A stretch of 64,000 nt of DNA. Source: Jeotgalibacillus salarius (lineage in GTDB: Bacteria; Bacillota; Bacilli; Bacillales; Jeotgalibacillaceae). Of this stretch, positions 47,585 through 56,015 are shown piece after piece; position 1 is the first letter of the stretch, and each line of letters starts with the position of its first letter. The stretch is from NCBI RefSeq assembly GCF_004405125.1, contig NZ_SORX01000005.1:124001-188000 (forward strand), given 5' to 3'. Position numbers and translations under genes: made by a program. The notes under the pieces are model-generated. The model was not told where the DNA came from and made no database searches. It worked only from the letters and a program-made list of their open reading frames with translations.

Positions 47585-48340
47585 ATGTCGATCTTTCTGA
47601 CAGCGTTATTTTTTCTTTACGGTACAATCTTTGGCTCTTTTTATAATGTTGTGGGTCTTCGGGTACCTAAAAAGCAGTCTATATCCTATCCGGGATCTGC
47701 CTGTCCGCAGTGTGGCCATCAATTGAAATGGTATGAATTAATCCCTGTGATTTCTTACTTATTGTTAAAGGGAAAGTGTAAAAGCTGCCGCTTAAAAATT
47801 CCTATTAAATATCCTGCGATCGAACTGTTCACAGGACTTTTATTTGCTTACAGTTTTTATTATTTTGGATTTACTGGTGAACTGTTCGTCAGTCTCATAT
47901 TTGTATCTCTTTTAATGATTATTACTGTTTCAGATATTGAGTACATGATTATTCCTGATCGGATTTTACTTTTTTTCGGTGTCATGATGGTTGCACTGAG
48001 AATACTAATTCCGTTATCACCGTGGTGGGACGCTTTCGCAGGTGCAGCTGCCGGTTTCGTACTGTTGCTCCTGATTGGGATTATCTCAAGAGGAGGAATG
48101 GGTGGCGGAGATATTAAGCTGTATGCTGTGATTGGACTGGTGCTTGGTGTGAAGCTGACATTGCTTTCATTTTTTCTTGCGACGTTTATCGGGACAGCGG
48201 CAGGGCTGTATGCGATATATGTGAAAAAGAAATCGAGAAAAGAGCCTGTTCCGTTCGGTCCTTCAATTGCGATTGGTGCTTTAATTGCTTATTTTTGGGG
48301 TGAGATCTTCATCACGTCATATATGAATCTGTTTTTCTGA
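47585..48340 (+). CDS. comC: Prepilin peptidase PilD/ComC
   Basis: Aspartic membrane protease that cuts prepilins after Gly and N-methylates the new end. 251 residues with zinc-type CPQC and CKSC pairs in the N-terminal loop, and catalytic aspartates in SDIEYMIIPD and GMGGGDIKL. Order peptidase-spoIIB-maf-radC equals B. subtilis comC-spoIIB-maf-radC. It would process every prepilin here and probably also ComG pseudopilins, if these exist elsewhere in the genome. Confidence 0.94.
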   Translation: MSIFLTALFFLYGTIFGSFYNVVGLRVPKKQSISYPGSACPQCGHQLKWYELIPVISYLLLKGKCKSCRLKIPIKYPAIELFTGLLFAYSFYYFGFTGELFVSLIFVSLLMIITVSDIEYMIIPDRILLFFGVMMVALRILIPLSPWWDAFAGAAAGFVLLLLIGIISRGGMGGGDIKLYAVIGLVLGVKLTLLSFFLATFIGTAAGLYAIYVKKKSRKEPVPFGPSIAIGALIAYFWGEIFITSYMNLFF

Positions 48341-48370
48341 TTTTCATTAAATGTGTCGGAAAATCACGTG

Positions 48371-48401
48371 AACAAGACGACAAATGTCTTGTTCTTTTTT
48401 T
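48371..48401 (+). terminator. Terminator of the pilus operon
   Basis: AACAAGAC / GTCTTGTT stem with a 7-base loop and seven T, 30 bases after comC. Confidence 0.85.
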
Positions 48402-48427
48402 GATTTCACGTGCTAGTCTCTTACTAT
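48400..48427 (+). promoter_or_regulatory. Possible promoter of spoIIB
   Basis: TTGATT (48400-48405), 16-base spacer and TACTAT (48422-48427), 25 bases before the start. Confidence 0.35.
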
Positions 48428-48452
48428 ATAAGTAATAGAAGGAGCTGCATAA

Positions 48453-49124
48453 ATGAAACAGGAACCGGCCTCGAAAAACAAAGATGGAACGATTATTCAT
48501 TTTCCGGCATCTCAGGATAAGAGAAAAACAAAAGGGTTAATACTATTTCCGATTTTTTCTGGTATCCTCTGTGCGGTAATTTTTGGACTAATACTCAATC
48601 TTTTTTTAGAAAAGCCTGATCAGCAGCCGCTGCTCGCAGAACCTGTGGAAGAGACAACCTTATTTGAAGTGCCGCCAATATCTTTCTGGGTGTTGCAGGC
48701 CGGGGCGTTCAGCACTGAAGAAGCAGCCGGTGATTTCATTTCAACACTGCCCGCTGACACCTCCCACGTGCTTGTGAAGCAGGATGATATGCAACTTTTA
48801 TGGATAGGGGCAGCCGGAACCGAAGAAAAGGCAAAAGCACTCTCAGCAGGACATGCTGGTGATGTTTATGTAAAAAAAGTAATGATTGATGCCTTTCAAC
48901 TCAATGTCTCTGAAAAAGATCATGAATGGCTATCAGCTACAATCGGTGCCATGAATCAAAAGTTGTCATCACCGAGTACATCATTTACTGCAATTCCCGT
49001 TGACCAATTGGAGCATAGTGATCTGCAAAATCTTCATCGCTCAATCGAAAACGGAAACAGTGAAACAGCTTTTCTTCAAAGTTTGAGTGCGATTTTACAG
49101 ATTGAACAGAAAATCAGTGAGTAA
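48453..49124 (+). CDS. spoIIB: SpoIIB-like sporulation protein with SPOR domain
   Basis: 223-residue bitopic membrane protein: a basic N-terminus, one hydrophobic helix (about 29-50) and an outer SPOR-like domain starting FWVLQAGAFSTEEAAGDF, which in this family binds peptidoglycan stripped of stem peptides. B. subtilis SpoIIB acts at the asymmetric septum during engulfment. It is shorter than B. subtilis SpoIIB (332). Place between comC and maf supports the call. GAAGGAGCTGC precedes the ATG. Confidence 0.78.
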   Translation: MKQEPASKNKDGTIIHFPASQDKRKTKGLILFPIFSGILCAVIFGLILNLFLEKPDQQPLLAEPVEETTLFEVPPISFWVLQAGAFSTEEAAGDFISTLPADTSHVLVKQDDMQLLWIGAAGTEEKAKALSAGHAGDVYVKKVMIDAFQLNVSEKDHEWLSATIGAMNQKLSSPSTSFTAIPVDQLEHSDLQNLHRSIENGNSETAFLQSLSAILQIEQKISE

Positions 49125-49145
49125 TTCTTCATTTGTAATTAAATG

Positions 49146-49188
49146 TTATTGATATCAGGGAGATATGCTATACTATAGCTATCTCCCT
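49146..49188 (+). promoter_or_regulatory. Promoter of maf inside a 32-bp near-perfect palindrome
   Basis: TTATTG (49146-49151), 17-base spacer and extended TGC-TATACT (49166-49174) form a promoter. The same DNA is AGGGAGATA-t-GCTATA-c-TATAGC-TATCTCCCT (49157-49188): 15 bp per arm, one bulged T and a single central base. A T-rich stretch follows, so it could also be a weak terminator of spoIIB. A regulator binding here could control maf-radC-mre. Confidence 0.55.
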
Positions 49189-49218
49189 ATTATTATTTTG
49201 CATTGAGGTGAATGAATC

Positions 49219-49773
49219 ATGGACATTATTTTAGCTTCACAATCTCCTCGTCGAAAAGAATTGATGGCAATGCTTCCTTACCCTTTCCTGATACATCCTT
49301 CAGAATTTGATGAATCCACGATCAAAGAGAAAGATCCGGAAAAAGCCGTTTTAAAAATTGCTGAAGGAAAAGCTGCTGATGTAGCAGAGAAGTTTCCTGA
49401 ATCAGTTGTCATCGGCAGTGATACGATTGTTTTTCAACAACAAATTTTAGGTAAACCGAAAACGGCTGAGGAAGCAGCGGAAATGCTCAGAAGTTTATCC
49501 GGTCAGACACATACTGTTTACACAGGGGTTGTGTTGATGAAAGATGGAATAGCTACTTCATTTGCCGAAAAGACGTCTGTCACATTCTGGCCGCTGTCTG
49601 AGAAAGAAATAAGCGATTACGCTGCGACAGAGGACCCTTACGACAAGGCAGGAGCATACGGTATCCAATCCGGAGGCGCATTATTTGTGAAAGAGATTAC
49701 CGGTGATTACTATGCTGTAGTCGGACTTCCCCTTGCCCGGTTAAAAAGAGAGCTTGACGCTTTGCTTTCTTAG
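49219..49773 (+). CDS. maf: Maf nucleotide pyrophosphatase
   Basis: House-cleaning pyrophosphatase that hydrolyses dTTP, UTP and modified pyrimidine nucleotides; in B. subtilis it is also linked to septum inhibition. 184 residues with SQSPRRKEL near the N-terminus, the catalytic GSDTIV and KPKTAEEA motif, and DKAGAYGIQ. GAGGTGA lies before the ATG. Position ahead of radC and mreB is conserved. Confidence 0.94.
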   Translation: MDIILASQSPRRKELMAMLPYPFLIHPSEFDESTIKEKDPEKAVLKIAEGKAADVAEKFPESVVIGSDTIVFQQQILGKPKTAEEAAEMLRSLSGQTHTVYTGVVLMKDGIATSFAEKTSVTFWPLSEKEISDYAATEDPYDKAGAYGIQSGGALFVKEITGDYYAVVGLPLARLKRELDALLS

Positions 49774-49801
49774 CTGTTTTCCACCAAACAGGAGGAAAAT
49801 G

Positions 49802-50497
49802 ATGCTGATTCCACAGAAAACGTTAATGATCAGAGATTACCATGACGAGGACAAGCCCCGTGAACGCTTTATAAATCAAGGTGCTCAAAGTTTATCAAAC
49901 CAGGAATTAATTGCGATTTTACTCCGGACTGGCTCTAAAGAAGAGTCGGTGATCAATCTTGCGAATAAACTGCTTCAGGAGTTTAATGGATTAAGAACGT
50001 TAAAAGAAGCTTCTTTTGACGAGCTGATTTCAATTAAAGGAATTGGTCATGCAAAAGCAGTACAGGTTTTAGCGGCTGTTGAAGTCGGACGCCGTATTGC
50101 AAATATTACATTTGAAGACAGGTTCACAATTCGTTCACCTGAAGATGGTGCGACTTTCCTGATGAATGAAATGCGCTTTTTGACCCAGGAGCATTTCGTC
50201 GCCCTGTATCTCAATACGAAAAATCAGATTATCCACCAGCAAACGATTTTTATAGGATCGTTAAATTCCTCCATAGTTCACCCCAGAGAGGTCTTCAAAG
50301 AAGCCTTCAAGCGCTCCGCCGCCTCTATTATCTGTGCTCACAACCACCCGAGCGGTGACCCGACACCTTCTAAAGAAGATATTGATGTGACAAGAAGATT
50401 GGTCGAATGTGGAAAAATGATCGGCATAGAAGTGCTTGATCATTTAATCATTGGTGAAAAGAAGTATGTAAGTTTAAAGGAAAAAGGGTATATGTAA
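49802..50497 (+). CDS. radC: DNA repair protein RadC-like (JAB domain)
   Basis: 231 residues. A helix-hairpin-helix (ISIKGIGHAKAVQ) is followed by a JAB/MPN-type metalloprotease-like domain with HNHPSGDPTPSKED. The name RadC is historical; a repair role is doubtful and the substrate unknown. Two adjacent ATG codons (49799 and 49802) exist; 49802 has better spacing from GGAGG. Between maf and mreB as in B. subtilis. Confidence 0.9.
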   Translation: MLIPQKTLMIRDYHDEDKPRERFINQGAQSLSNQELIAILLRTGSKEESVINLANKLLQEFNGLRTLKEASFDELISIKGIGHAKAVQVLAAVEVGRRIANITFEDRFTIRSPEDGATFLMNEMRFLTQEHFVALYLNTKNQIIHQQTIFIGSLNSSIVHPREVFKEAFKRSAASIICAHNHPSGDPTPSKEDIDVTRRLVECGKMIGIEVLDHLIIGEKKYVSLKEKGYM

Positions 50498-50499
50498 CG

Positions 50500-50529
50500 T
50501 TGTTAAAATGGATGCGTGTAAGCTATAAT
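50500..50529 (+). promoter_or_regulatory. sigma-A promoter of mreB
   Basis: TTGTTA (50500-50505), 18-base spacer and a perfect TATAAT (50524-50529), 65 bases before the start. Confidence 0.6.
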
Positions 50530-50593
50530 TAAAGCTATGGTTTTTGACCGGCCTGTAAAAGGCTATTTGCTTAATGAGAAAGGGAGATACTCC

Positions 50594-51595
50594 ATGTTTG
50601 GAACGAAAGATATAGGAATTGATTTAGGAACAGCTAATACACTTGTTTACATAAAAGGTAAGGGGATCGTTGTAAGAGAACCTTCAGTCGTAGCGCTTAG
50701 ACAGGATACGAAAGATATTGTAGCAGTGGGAAATGAAGCAAGAAATATGATTGGCAGAACGCCAGGAAACATTGTAGCACTACGCCCGATGAAAGACGGT
50801 GTCATTGCAGACTTTGAAACTACTTCTACGATGATCAAGTATTATATGAATCAGGCATTGAAAAGTGGTTCATTTTCTAGAAAGCCGTATGTTATGGTGT
50901 GTGTGCCATCAGGGATCACATCAGTAGAGAAACGTGCAGTGATTGATGCTGCAAGGCAGGCGGGTGCAAAAGACGCATTCCCGATCGAAGAACCATTCGC
51001 AGCTGCAATCGGTGCCGGGCTTCCTGTTTGGGAACCGACTGGCAGTATGGTTGTTGATATTGGTGGCGGTACTACGGAAGTAGCAGTCATTTCGCTTGGA
51101 GGAATTGTAACAAGTGAATCCATCCGTGTAGCTGGTGATGAAATGGATGATGCAATTGTTTCATACATTAGAAAACAATATAATCTGATGATTGGTGAAC
51201 GTACTGCTGAAGCAGTCAAAATGGAAATTGGATCTGCAGTATCAAATGAAACTGAAGTGAAGATGGAAATAAGAGGCCGTGATTTGTTAACGGGACTTCC
51301 AAAAACAATTGAAATTACGCAAAAAGAAATTCAGGGTGCTTTGGCAGATACGATTTCTACAATTATCGAATCAGTGAAAAGTACACTTGAGCATACACCG
51401 CCCGAACTTTCAGCGGATATTATGGATCGCGGAATTGTATTGACAGGTGGAGGAGCGCTTCTGAAAGGACTGGATCAATTGATGACGCAAGAAACATCAA
51501 TGCCGGTTCATATTGCCGAAGAGCCTCTTGATTGTGTGGCAATTGGTACAGGTAAAGCGTTAGATAACATCGACTACTTTAAGAAACAGAAGTAA
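50594..51595 (+). CDS. mreB: Rod shape-determining protein MreB
   Basis: Bacterial actin that forms membrane filaments guiding lateral cell-wall synthesis. 333 residues. Phosphate and adenosine motifs [22 protein letters not shown] and [11 protein letters not shown] are visible. ATG 50594 lies seven bases after AGGGAG and gives the [13 protein letters not shown]-terminus. First of mreBCD-minCD. Confidence 0.97.
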   Translation: MFGTKDIGIDLGTANTLVYIKGKGIVVREPSVVALRQDTKDIVAVGNEARNMIGRTPGNIVALRPMKDGVIADFETTSTMIKYYMNQALKSGSFSRKPYVMVCVPSGITSVEKRAVIDAARQAGAKDAFPIEEPFAAAIGAGLPVWEPTGSMVVDIGGGTTEVAVISLGGIVTSESIRVAGDEMDDAIVSYIRKQYNLMIGERTAEAVKMEIGSAVSNETEVKMEIRGRDLLTGLPKTIEITQKEIQGALADTISTIIESVKSTLEHTPPELSADIMDRGIVLTGGGALLKGLDQLMTQETSMPVHIAEEPLDCVAIGTGKALDNIDYFKKQK

Positions 51596-51627
51596 CAGGG
51601 AAAACAGCTAATTGGGGTGTGCAGAAA

Positions 51628-52509
51628 ATGCCTTCTTTTTTTAGAAATAAAAGGCTGATTGTGCTGCTCGTCAGTATTATACTGCTTGTTGCATTAATTG
51701 GGTTTTCACTTAGAGAAAGAGAAAATATTTCTCTTCCGGAGCAATTTGTAAAAGATATCGTCGGGTTTGGACAGAATATTGCATCGAAGCCGGCAAGCTT
51801 TGTTCAGGGTGGTGTTGAAAGCGTTCAGGACCTTCTGAATACTTACAGCGAAAATAAGAAATTGAAATCTAGTCTTGAAGAACTTGCTTTGCTTGAAACG
51901 CAGGTAACGGATTTGCAAAGAGACAATGATGAGTTGAGGGAACAGACGAATGTGGAAGGTAACATTCGTGATTACAGCATCATTAATGCAACAGTCATTG
52001 CCCGCAACCCTGATCAATGGCAGGATACGATCATTATTGACAAGGGTCAGGTGAACGGGATTGAAGCAGATATGGCCGTTCAGACGGCAGGCGGTATGAT
52101 CGGCAGAGTAAAAGATACCGGTCAGTTTACATCTACGATTGAACTGTTGAGTGCCAGAAACTCCCTTAATAGAGTTTCAGCACTTCTCCAGACAGAAGAA
52201 TCCAATGTTTTTGGGACTGTAGAAGGTTTTGACACGGAGCGTGAAGAACTAATGGTCAAGAAGATTCCATTCGACGTACCTGTTGAAGTAGGTTCTCAGG
52301 TTATTACTTCAGGACTTGGAGGTATTTTCCCAAGAGGTCTTTTGATCGGGGAAGTAACTGAAGTAACTTCGGATGAATACGGACTGACACAAACAGCTTT
52401 TGTGAACCCCGCTGCAAGTCTTTATGACATTGAACATGTGATGGTGCTTGAAAGAACCGCTGCCGGAGCAGAAGAGATCGAAACGGAAGCTGAGGAGGAT
52501 GAAGAATGA
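51628..52509 (+). CDS. mreC: Rod shape-determining protein MreC
   Basis: Bitopic elongasome scaffold linking MreB to wall synthases. 293 residues: one N-terminal helix (about 11-28), a coiled coil (about 65-105), a beta-rich outer domain and an acidic tail. ATG 51628 is eight bases after GGGGTG; the in-frame GTG at 51619 overlaps that site. Its stop overlaps the mreD start (ATGA). Confidence 0.93.
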   Translation: MPSFFRNKRLIVLLVSIILLVALIGFSLRERENISLPEQFVKDIVGFGQNIASKPASFVQGGVESVQDLLNTYSENKKLKSSLEELALLETQVTDLQRDNDELREQTNVEGNIRDYSIINATVIARNPDQWQDTIIIDKGQVNGIEADMAVQTAGGMIGRVKDTGQFTSTIELLSARNSLNRVSALLQTEESNVFGTVEGFDTEREELMVKKIPFDVPVEVGSQVITSGLGGIFPRGLLIGEVTEVTSDEYGLTQTAFVNPAASLYDIEHVMVLERTAAGAEEIETEAEEDEE

Positions 52510-53024
52510 TCCGATTTATGCTTCCGTTAATCGGTATTGCAGTCTTTTACAGTGAAAGTATTTTTGCGACTTTCTCTCCAATAGAAGCTGCAGGTGATAC
52601 AAGGCTTCTGGTTCCGCGCTTTCTGGTTGTGTTTCTGATATTTTTAAGTTTTTATTATAACCGGAATGCATCTTATGTTTATGCATTCGTTTTTGGATTG
52701 ATGTATGATGTTTTCTTTACAGGTGTTCTGGGGATTTATATGTTTTTATTTCCGCTGTTAATTTATATCTCAGCGATGATCGTCAGGGTGATTTATCAAA
52801 ACATTGCAGTCAGTGGTCTTGTGACACTGGTTATGATTGCGCTGCTTGAGTGGATTGTTTATCAGTTTAACCTCCTGATTGGTATAGCTGATATGAATGT
52901 AGAAACATTTTTAAATCAGAGACTATATTCAACACTGCTTTTCAATGCGGTCTTTATCTTGATTGCCGCTTATCCTTTCAAGGTTTGGATGGCATCTGTC
53001 AGACTCAAACATCTGGAGGACTAA
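52506..53024 (+). CDS. mreD: Rod shape-determining protein MreD
   Basis: Small polytopic partner of MreC and RodA/PBP2, 172 residues with about five or six helices. Low sequence conservation; the call depends on size, hydrophobicity and place between mreC and minC. It is coupled to mreC by a four-base overlap. Confidence 0.9.
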   Translation: MIRFMLPLIGIAVFYSESIFATFSPIEAAGDTRLLVPRFLVVFLIFLSFYYNRNASYVYAFVFGLMYDVFFTGVLGIYMFLFPLLIYISAMIVRVIYQNIAVSGLVTLVMIALLEWIVYQFNLLIGIADMNVETFLNQRLYSTLLFNAVFILIAAYPFKVWMASVRLKHLED

Positions 53025-53049
53025 TACGCTACGGTTTGGGGTGAATAAT

Positions 53050-53721
53050 GTGGGTGCGCAAAACGTAATGATTAAAGGTACAAAGGATGGCTTTATTTTA
53101 ATGCTGAATGACCAGTGTGGTTATGAAGTGTTAAAAGAGGAACTAATCGAAAAGCTTTCTGTTCAATATAAAGCGCCTGCGGATGGTCAGGCTGTGAAAG
53201 CCAGGATAGAAGCTGGTAACCGCTTTTTAACTGAGGAGCAGCAGGAAGAAATCAGGCAAATTGTTCATCAGCAGAAAAGCCTTCTCGTAGACGATATCTA
53301 CAGTAACGTCATCACGAAAGACGAGGCTGAACAAAGAGTTAGAGAGAAAGAAATGTCATCCATGACCGGAATTGTGAGATCAGGTCAGGTGATCGAGGTT
53401 GAAGGCGACTTTTTGCTGGTTGGAGATGTAAATCCAGGCGGCATGATTATGGCAGGCGGTAATATTTATATTCTTGGTACATTAAGAGGAATTGCACATG
53501 CAGGCTGTTATGGCAAAAAAGAGGCAGTAATTGTTGCTTCACAAATGCTTCCTGCCCAGATTCGTATTGCATCAAAACTGAATCGGGCACCTGATCAGGA
53601 TGATGAATCACACGAAATGGAATGTGCTTACATAGATGACAGAGATCAAATTGTTGTTGACCGTTTACAGGTTTTAAGAAAAATCCGTCCCGGTATGACT
53701 AAGGTTGAAGGAGGAATATAA
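53050..53721 (+). CDS. minC: Septum site-determining protein MinC
   Basis: Inhibitor of FtsZ assembly, kept near poles and new septa by MinD (with DivIVA/MinJ in Bacillales). 223 residues: an N-terminal FtsZ-interacting domain and a C-terminal beta-helix with GDVNPGGMIMAGGNIYILGTLRG. Start is GTG 53050, five bases after GGGGTGA; longer in-frame readings would invade mreD. minD starts two bases after its stop. Confidence 0.93.
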   Translation: MGAQNVMIKGTKDGFILMLNDQCGYEVLKEELIEKLSVQYKAPADGQAVKARIEAGNRFLTEEQQEEIRQIVHQQKSLLVDDIYSNVITKDEAEQRVREKEMSSMTGIVRSGQVIEVEGDFLLVGDVNPGGMIMAGGNIYILGTLRGIAHAGCYGKKEAVIVASQMLPAQIRIASKLNRAPDQDDESHEMECAYIDDRDQIVVDRLQVLRKIRPGMTKVEGGI

Positions 53722-53723
53722 CA

Positions 53724-54524
53724 GTGGGCGAAGCAATTGTCATTACATCAGGTAAAGGCGGTGTCGGTAAAACGACCACGACTGCCAATCTAGGTACAGC
53801 AATCGCGATGCAGGGAAAGAAAGTATGTTTAATTGATACTGATATTGGCCTGCGCAACCTGGACGTTATTCTCGGTTTGGATAACAGAATTATTTATGAT
53901 CTCGTAGACGTAGTGGAGGGAAGATGCAAGCCGAATCAGGCACTTGTAAAAGATAAGCGCTTTGATGGTCTGCTGTATCTTCTGCCGGCTGCTCAGACGA
54001 GTGATAAATCAGCCGTAAATCCTGAACAGATGAAAGAGCTTGTCGATCAGCTGAAACAGGATTATGACTATATATTGATTGACTGTCCTGCAGGGATCGA
54101 ACAGGGTTACAAAAATGCAGTTGCAGGTGCGGATCGTGCAATTGTTGTTACGACACCTGAACGATCTGCTGTACGGGATGCTGACAGAATTATCGGACTT
54201 CTTGAACAGGAAACCCATGAGCCTCCTGTATTGATCATTAATAGAATCAGAAACCATTTAATGGAGTCAGGTGACATGCTGGATATTGATGAAGTCACGA
54301 CACATCTGTCTATTGATCTGCTTGGGATCGTTGTGGATGATGATATGGTTATTACCGCTTCTAACAAAGGTGAACCTATTACGATGAACCCGGATAGTAA
54401 AGCATCGATTGCTTATCGCAACATTGCGAAAAGAATTCTGGGAGAATCAATTCCACTTATGTCATTATCAGATGAAAAACCGACATTCTTTCAAAAGATA
54501 TTTAAACTTCTCGGCAAGAAGTAA
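53724..54524 (+). CDS. minD: Septum site-determining ATPase MinD
   Basis: Membrane-associated ParA/MinD ATPase that carries MinC. Deviant Walker A KGGVGKTTTT at 11-20, switch motif DTDIGLRNLD and a C-terminal amphipathic helix (FFQKIFKLLGKK) for membrane binding. 266 residues, GTG start after AAGGAGG. A strong terminator closes the mre-min unit. Confidence 0.97.
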   Translation: MGEAIVITSGKGGVGKTTTTANLGTAIAMQGKKVCLIDTDIGLRNLDVILGLDNRIIYDLVDVVEGRCKPNQALVKDKRFDGLLYLLPAAQTSDKSAVNPEQMKELVDQLKQDYDYILIDCPAGIEQGYKNAVAGADRAIVVTTPERSAVRDADRIIGLLEQETHEPPVLIINRIRNHLMESGDMLDIDEVTTHLSIDLLGIVVDDDMVITASNKGEPITMNPDSKASIAYRNIAKRILGESIPLMSLSDEKPTFFQKIFKLLGKK

Positions 54525-54525
54525 A

Positions 54526-54557
54526 AAGCCGGCAGCGAATGTGCTGCCGGTTTTTTT
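54526..54557 (+). terminator. Terminator of mreBCD-minCD
   Basis: CCGGCAGC / GCTGCCGG stem with a 6-base loop and seven T, three bases after minD. Confidence 0.93.
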
Positions 54558-54599
54558 CATAGGATGAAGCAGAAGGCTGAGAAAAGGGAGAGTGCAGGT

Positions 54600-55202
54600 A
54601 TGTCCCCTGTCAAAAAATATGCAGATAAAATGCGTGAAAAACGCGGCGTGAGACCAGGGTTCCCGGAAAAGTTTCTGGTAAAAACGATCTTTGCAGGATT
54701 AATTGCCGTTTTATTTACTGCGAGTGAAGACGATCTTTGGTCACTGCCGCAGCTTATTGATGCACAGGATGTACTTTATTCATCTTTTGAATTTGCCACT
54801 CATTACGAAAACTGGGGTAAACATTTGGGGTTGTCAAATGAAGGAATGACAAATCATCAAACAGTTATGCCTGTATCAGTATCTTTTAGCCAGGAAGCAC
54901 TCGAAGGAAATCAAACATCTATTGCATCCGTAGCGGGTGAGCCGATTTTTGCTCCAAGAAGCGGGGTCATCTTATTTGCAGGTCAGTCAGCAGGCGAAAA
55001 CGTGGTAGTGATGCAGCATACTGACAGAAAGAAAACGGTGTATGTGTCAGTTGTGCCGGATAAGATCAAAACGTTTGATTTGATCAGTGCAGGAGAGCAG
55101 ATTGGATACGCAGAAAACGACGTATACCAATTTATATTGAAGCCGGAAAATACACCAATGAATATGAATGATCTGTTGAATGAAATCAATGAAAGGAATT
55201 AA
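54600..55202 (+). CDS. spoIVFA: Stage IV sporulation protein FA (SpoIVFA)
   Basis: Membrane protein of the outer forespore membrane that, in B. subtilis, holds SpoIVFB and BofA together and keeps the protease inactive. 200 residues: a basic N-terminus, one helix (about 27-40) and a degenerate M23 (LytM-like) outer domain (EPIFAPRSGVILFAGQSAGENVVVMQH) lacking the zinc ligands. ATG 54600 follows AAGGGAG by nine bases; an ATG at 54564 has a poor site. Shorter than B. subtilis (264). Overlaps spoIVFB. Confidence 0.85.
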   Translation: MSPVKKYADKMREKRGVRPGFPEKFLVKTIFAGLIAVLFTASEDDLWSLPQLIDAQDVLYSSFEFATHYENWGKHLGLSNEGMTNHQTVMPVSVSFSQEALEGNQTSIASVAGEPIFAPRSGVILFAGQSAGENVVVMQHTDRKKTVYVSVVPDKIKTFDLISAGEQIGYAENDVYQFILKPENTPMNMNDLLNEINERN

Positions 55203-55989
55203 ACTGAATGTTATCATCCATCCAATGTTATGGCTGATGGCTGCAGCTTCATTTTTGACGGGGCAATTTTTATCTTTCTTCATTTTGTTTATGCTTGTCA
55301 TTTTTCATGAAGCTGCACATGGACTGACTGCAGCTTTTTTTAAATGGGACATAAAAAAACTGACACTGATGCCATTTGGTGGTCAGCTTGAAGTGAAAGG
55401 CATCCTAAATAAATCAATTTCTGAAGAAATGGCAGTTGCAATTAGTGGACCACTGTTTCACATTCTGCTCCATTTGCTGTTGGTCTCTGTTCATCCTTCA
55501 ATCCCGTATTTTGAGGAAATCTATTATCTTAATATTCAGCTGCTCATTTTTAATCTTTTACCTGTCTGGCCGCTTGATGGCGGGAGGATGGTGTATTGTG
55601 TCTTGTGTTTGATGTTTCCTTTTAAAAAAAGCATTCATTTGTCCGTCATGATCAGCATTGTCTGTCTAACAGTTTCACTGGTCGTAATGATTGACCAGCT
55701 GCAGTTTCAGTGGCTGTTGTTATTTATATACAGCGGGGTGAGTATTTGGCTTATGCATCGTAACAGGCATATGCAGCATCACCAATTTATACTTGAAAAG
55801 TGGAATGCGCCAACTGATTCACAGAAGAAAAAAGTAGAAATAATCGATGCGGAAGTAAGTGTAAGAGAGTTGATAGACAGACTATATAAAGGCAGAAGTC
55901 AGCAGTTCATCCTGTTAAAAGACGGAAAGATGATCGGAAATGTAAGTGATGATATGATAATAAAACGATACTTTTCCGCAATCAAATAA
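55180..55989 (+). CDS. spoIVFB: Sporulation intramembrane protease SpoIVFB
   Basis: Site-2-protease family (M50) enzyme that releases sigma-K from pro-sigma-K in the mother cell. Zinc motif HEAAH at 43-47 and LDG aspartate D133 in PVWPLDGG are intact; several helices and a C-terminal CBS-like domain follow. Two in-frame ATGs (55180, 55189) lie inside the end of spoIVFA with no clear ribosome site, implying translational coupling. The upstream one is used here. Confidence 0.9.
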   Translation: MKSMKGIKLNVIIHPMLWLMAAASFLTGQFLSFFILFMLVIFHEAAHGLTAAFFKWDIKKLTLMPFGGQLEVKGILNKSISEEMAVAISGPLFHILLHLLLVSVHPSIPYFEEIYYLNIQLLIFNLLPVWPLDGGRMVYCVLCLMFPFKKSIHLSVMISIVCLTVSLVVMIDQLQFQWLLLFIYSGVSIWLMHRNRHMQHHQFILEKWNAPTDSQKKKVEIIDAEVSVRELIDRLYKGRSQQFILLKDGKMIGNVSDDMIIKRYFSAIK

Positions 55990-56015
55990 AAGCGGCTTCA
56001 GAAGAGGTGCACAAA

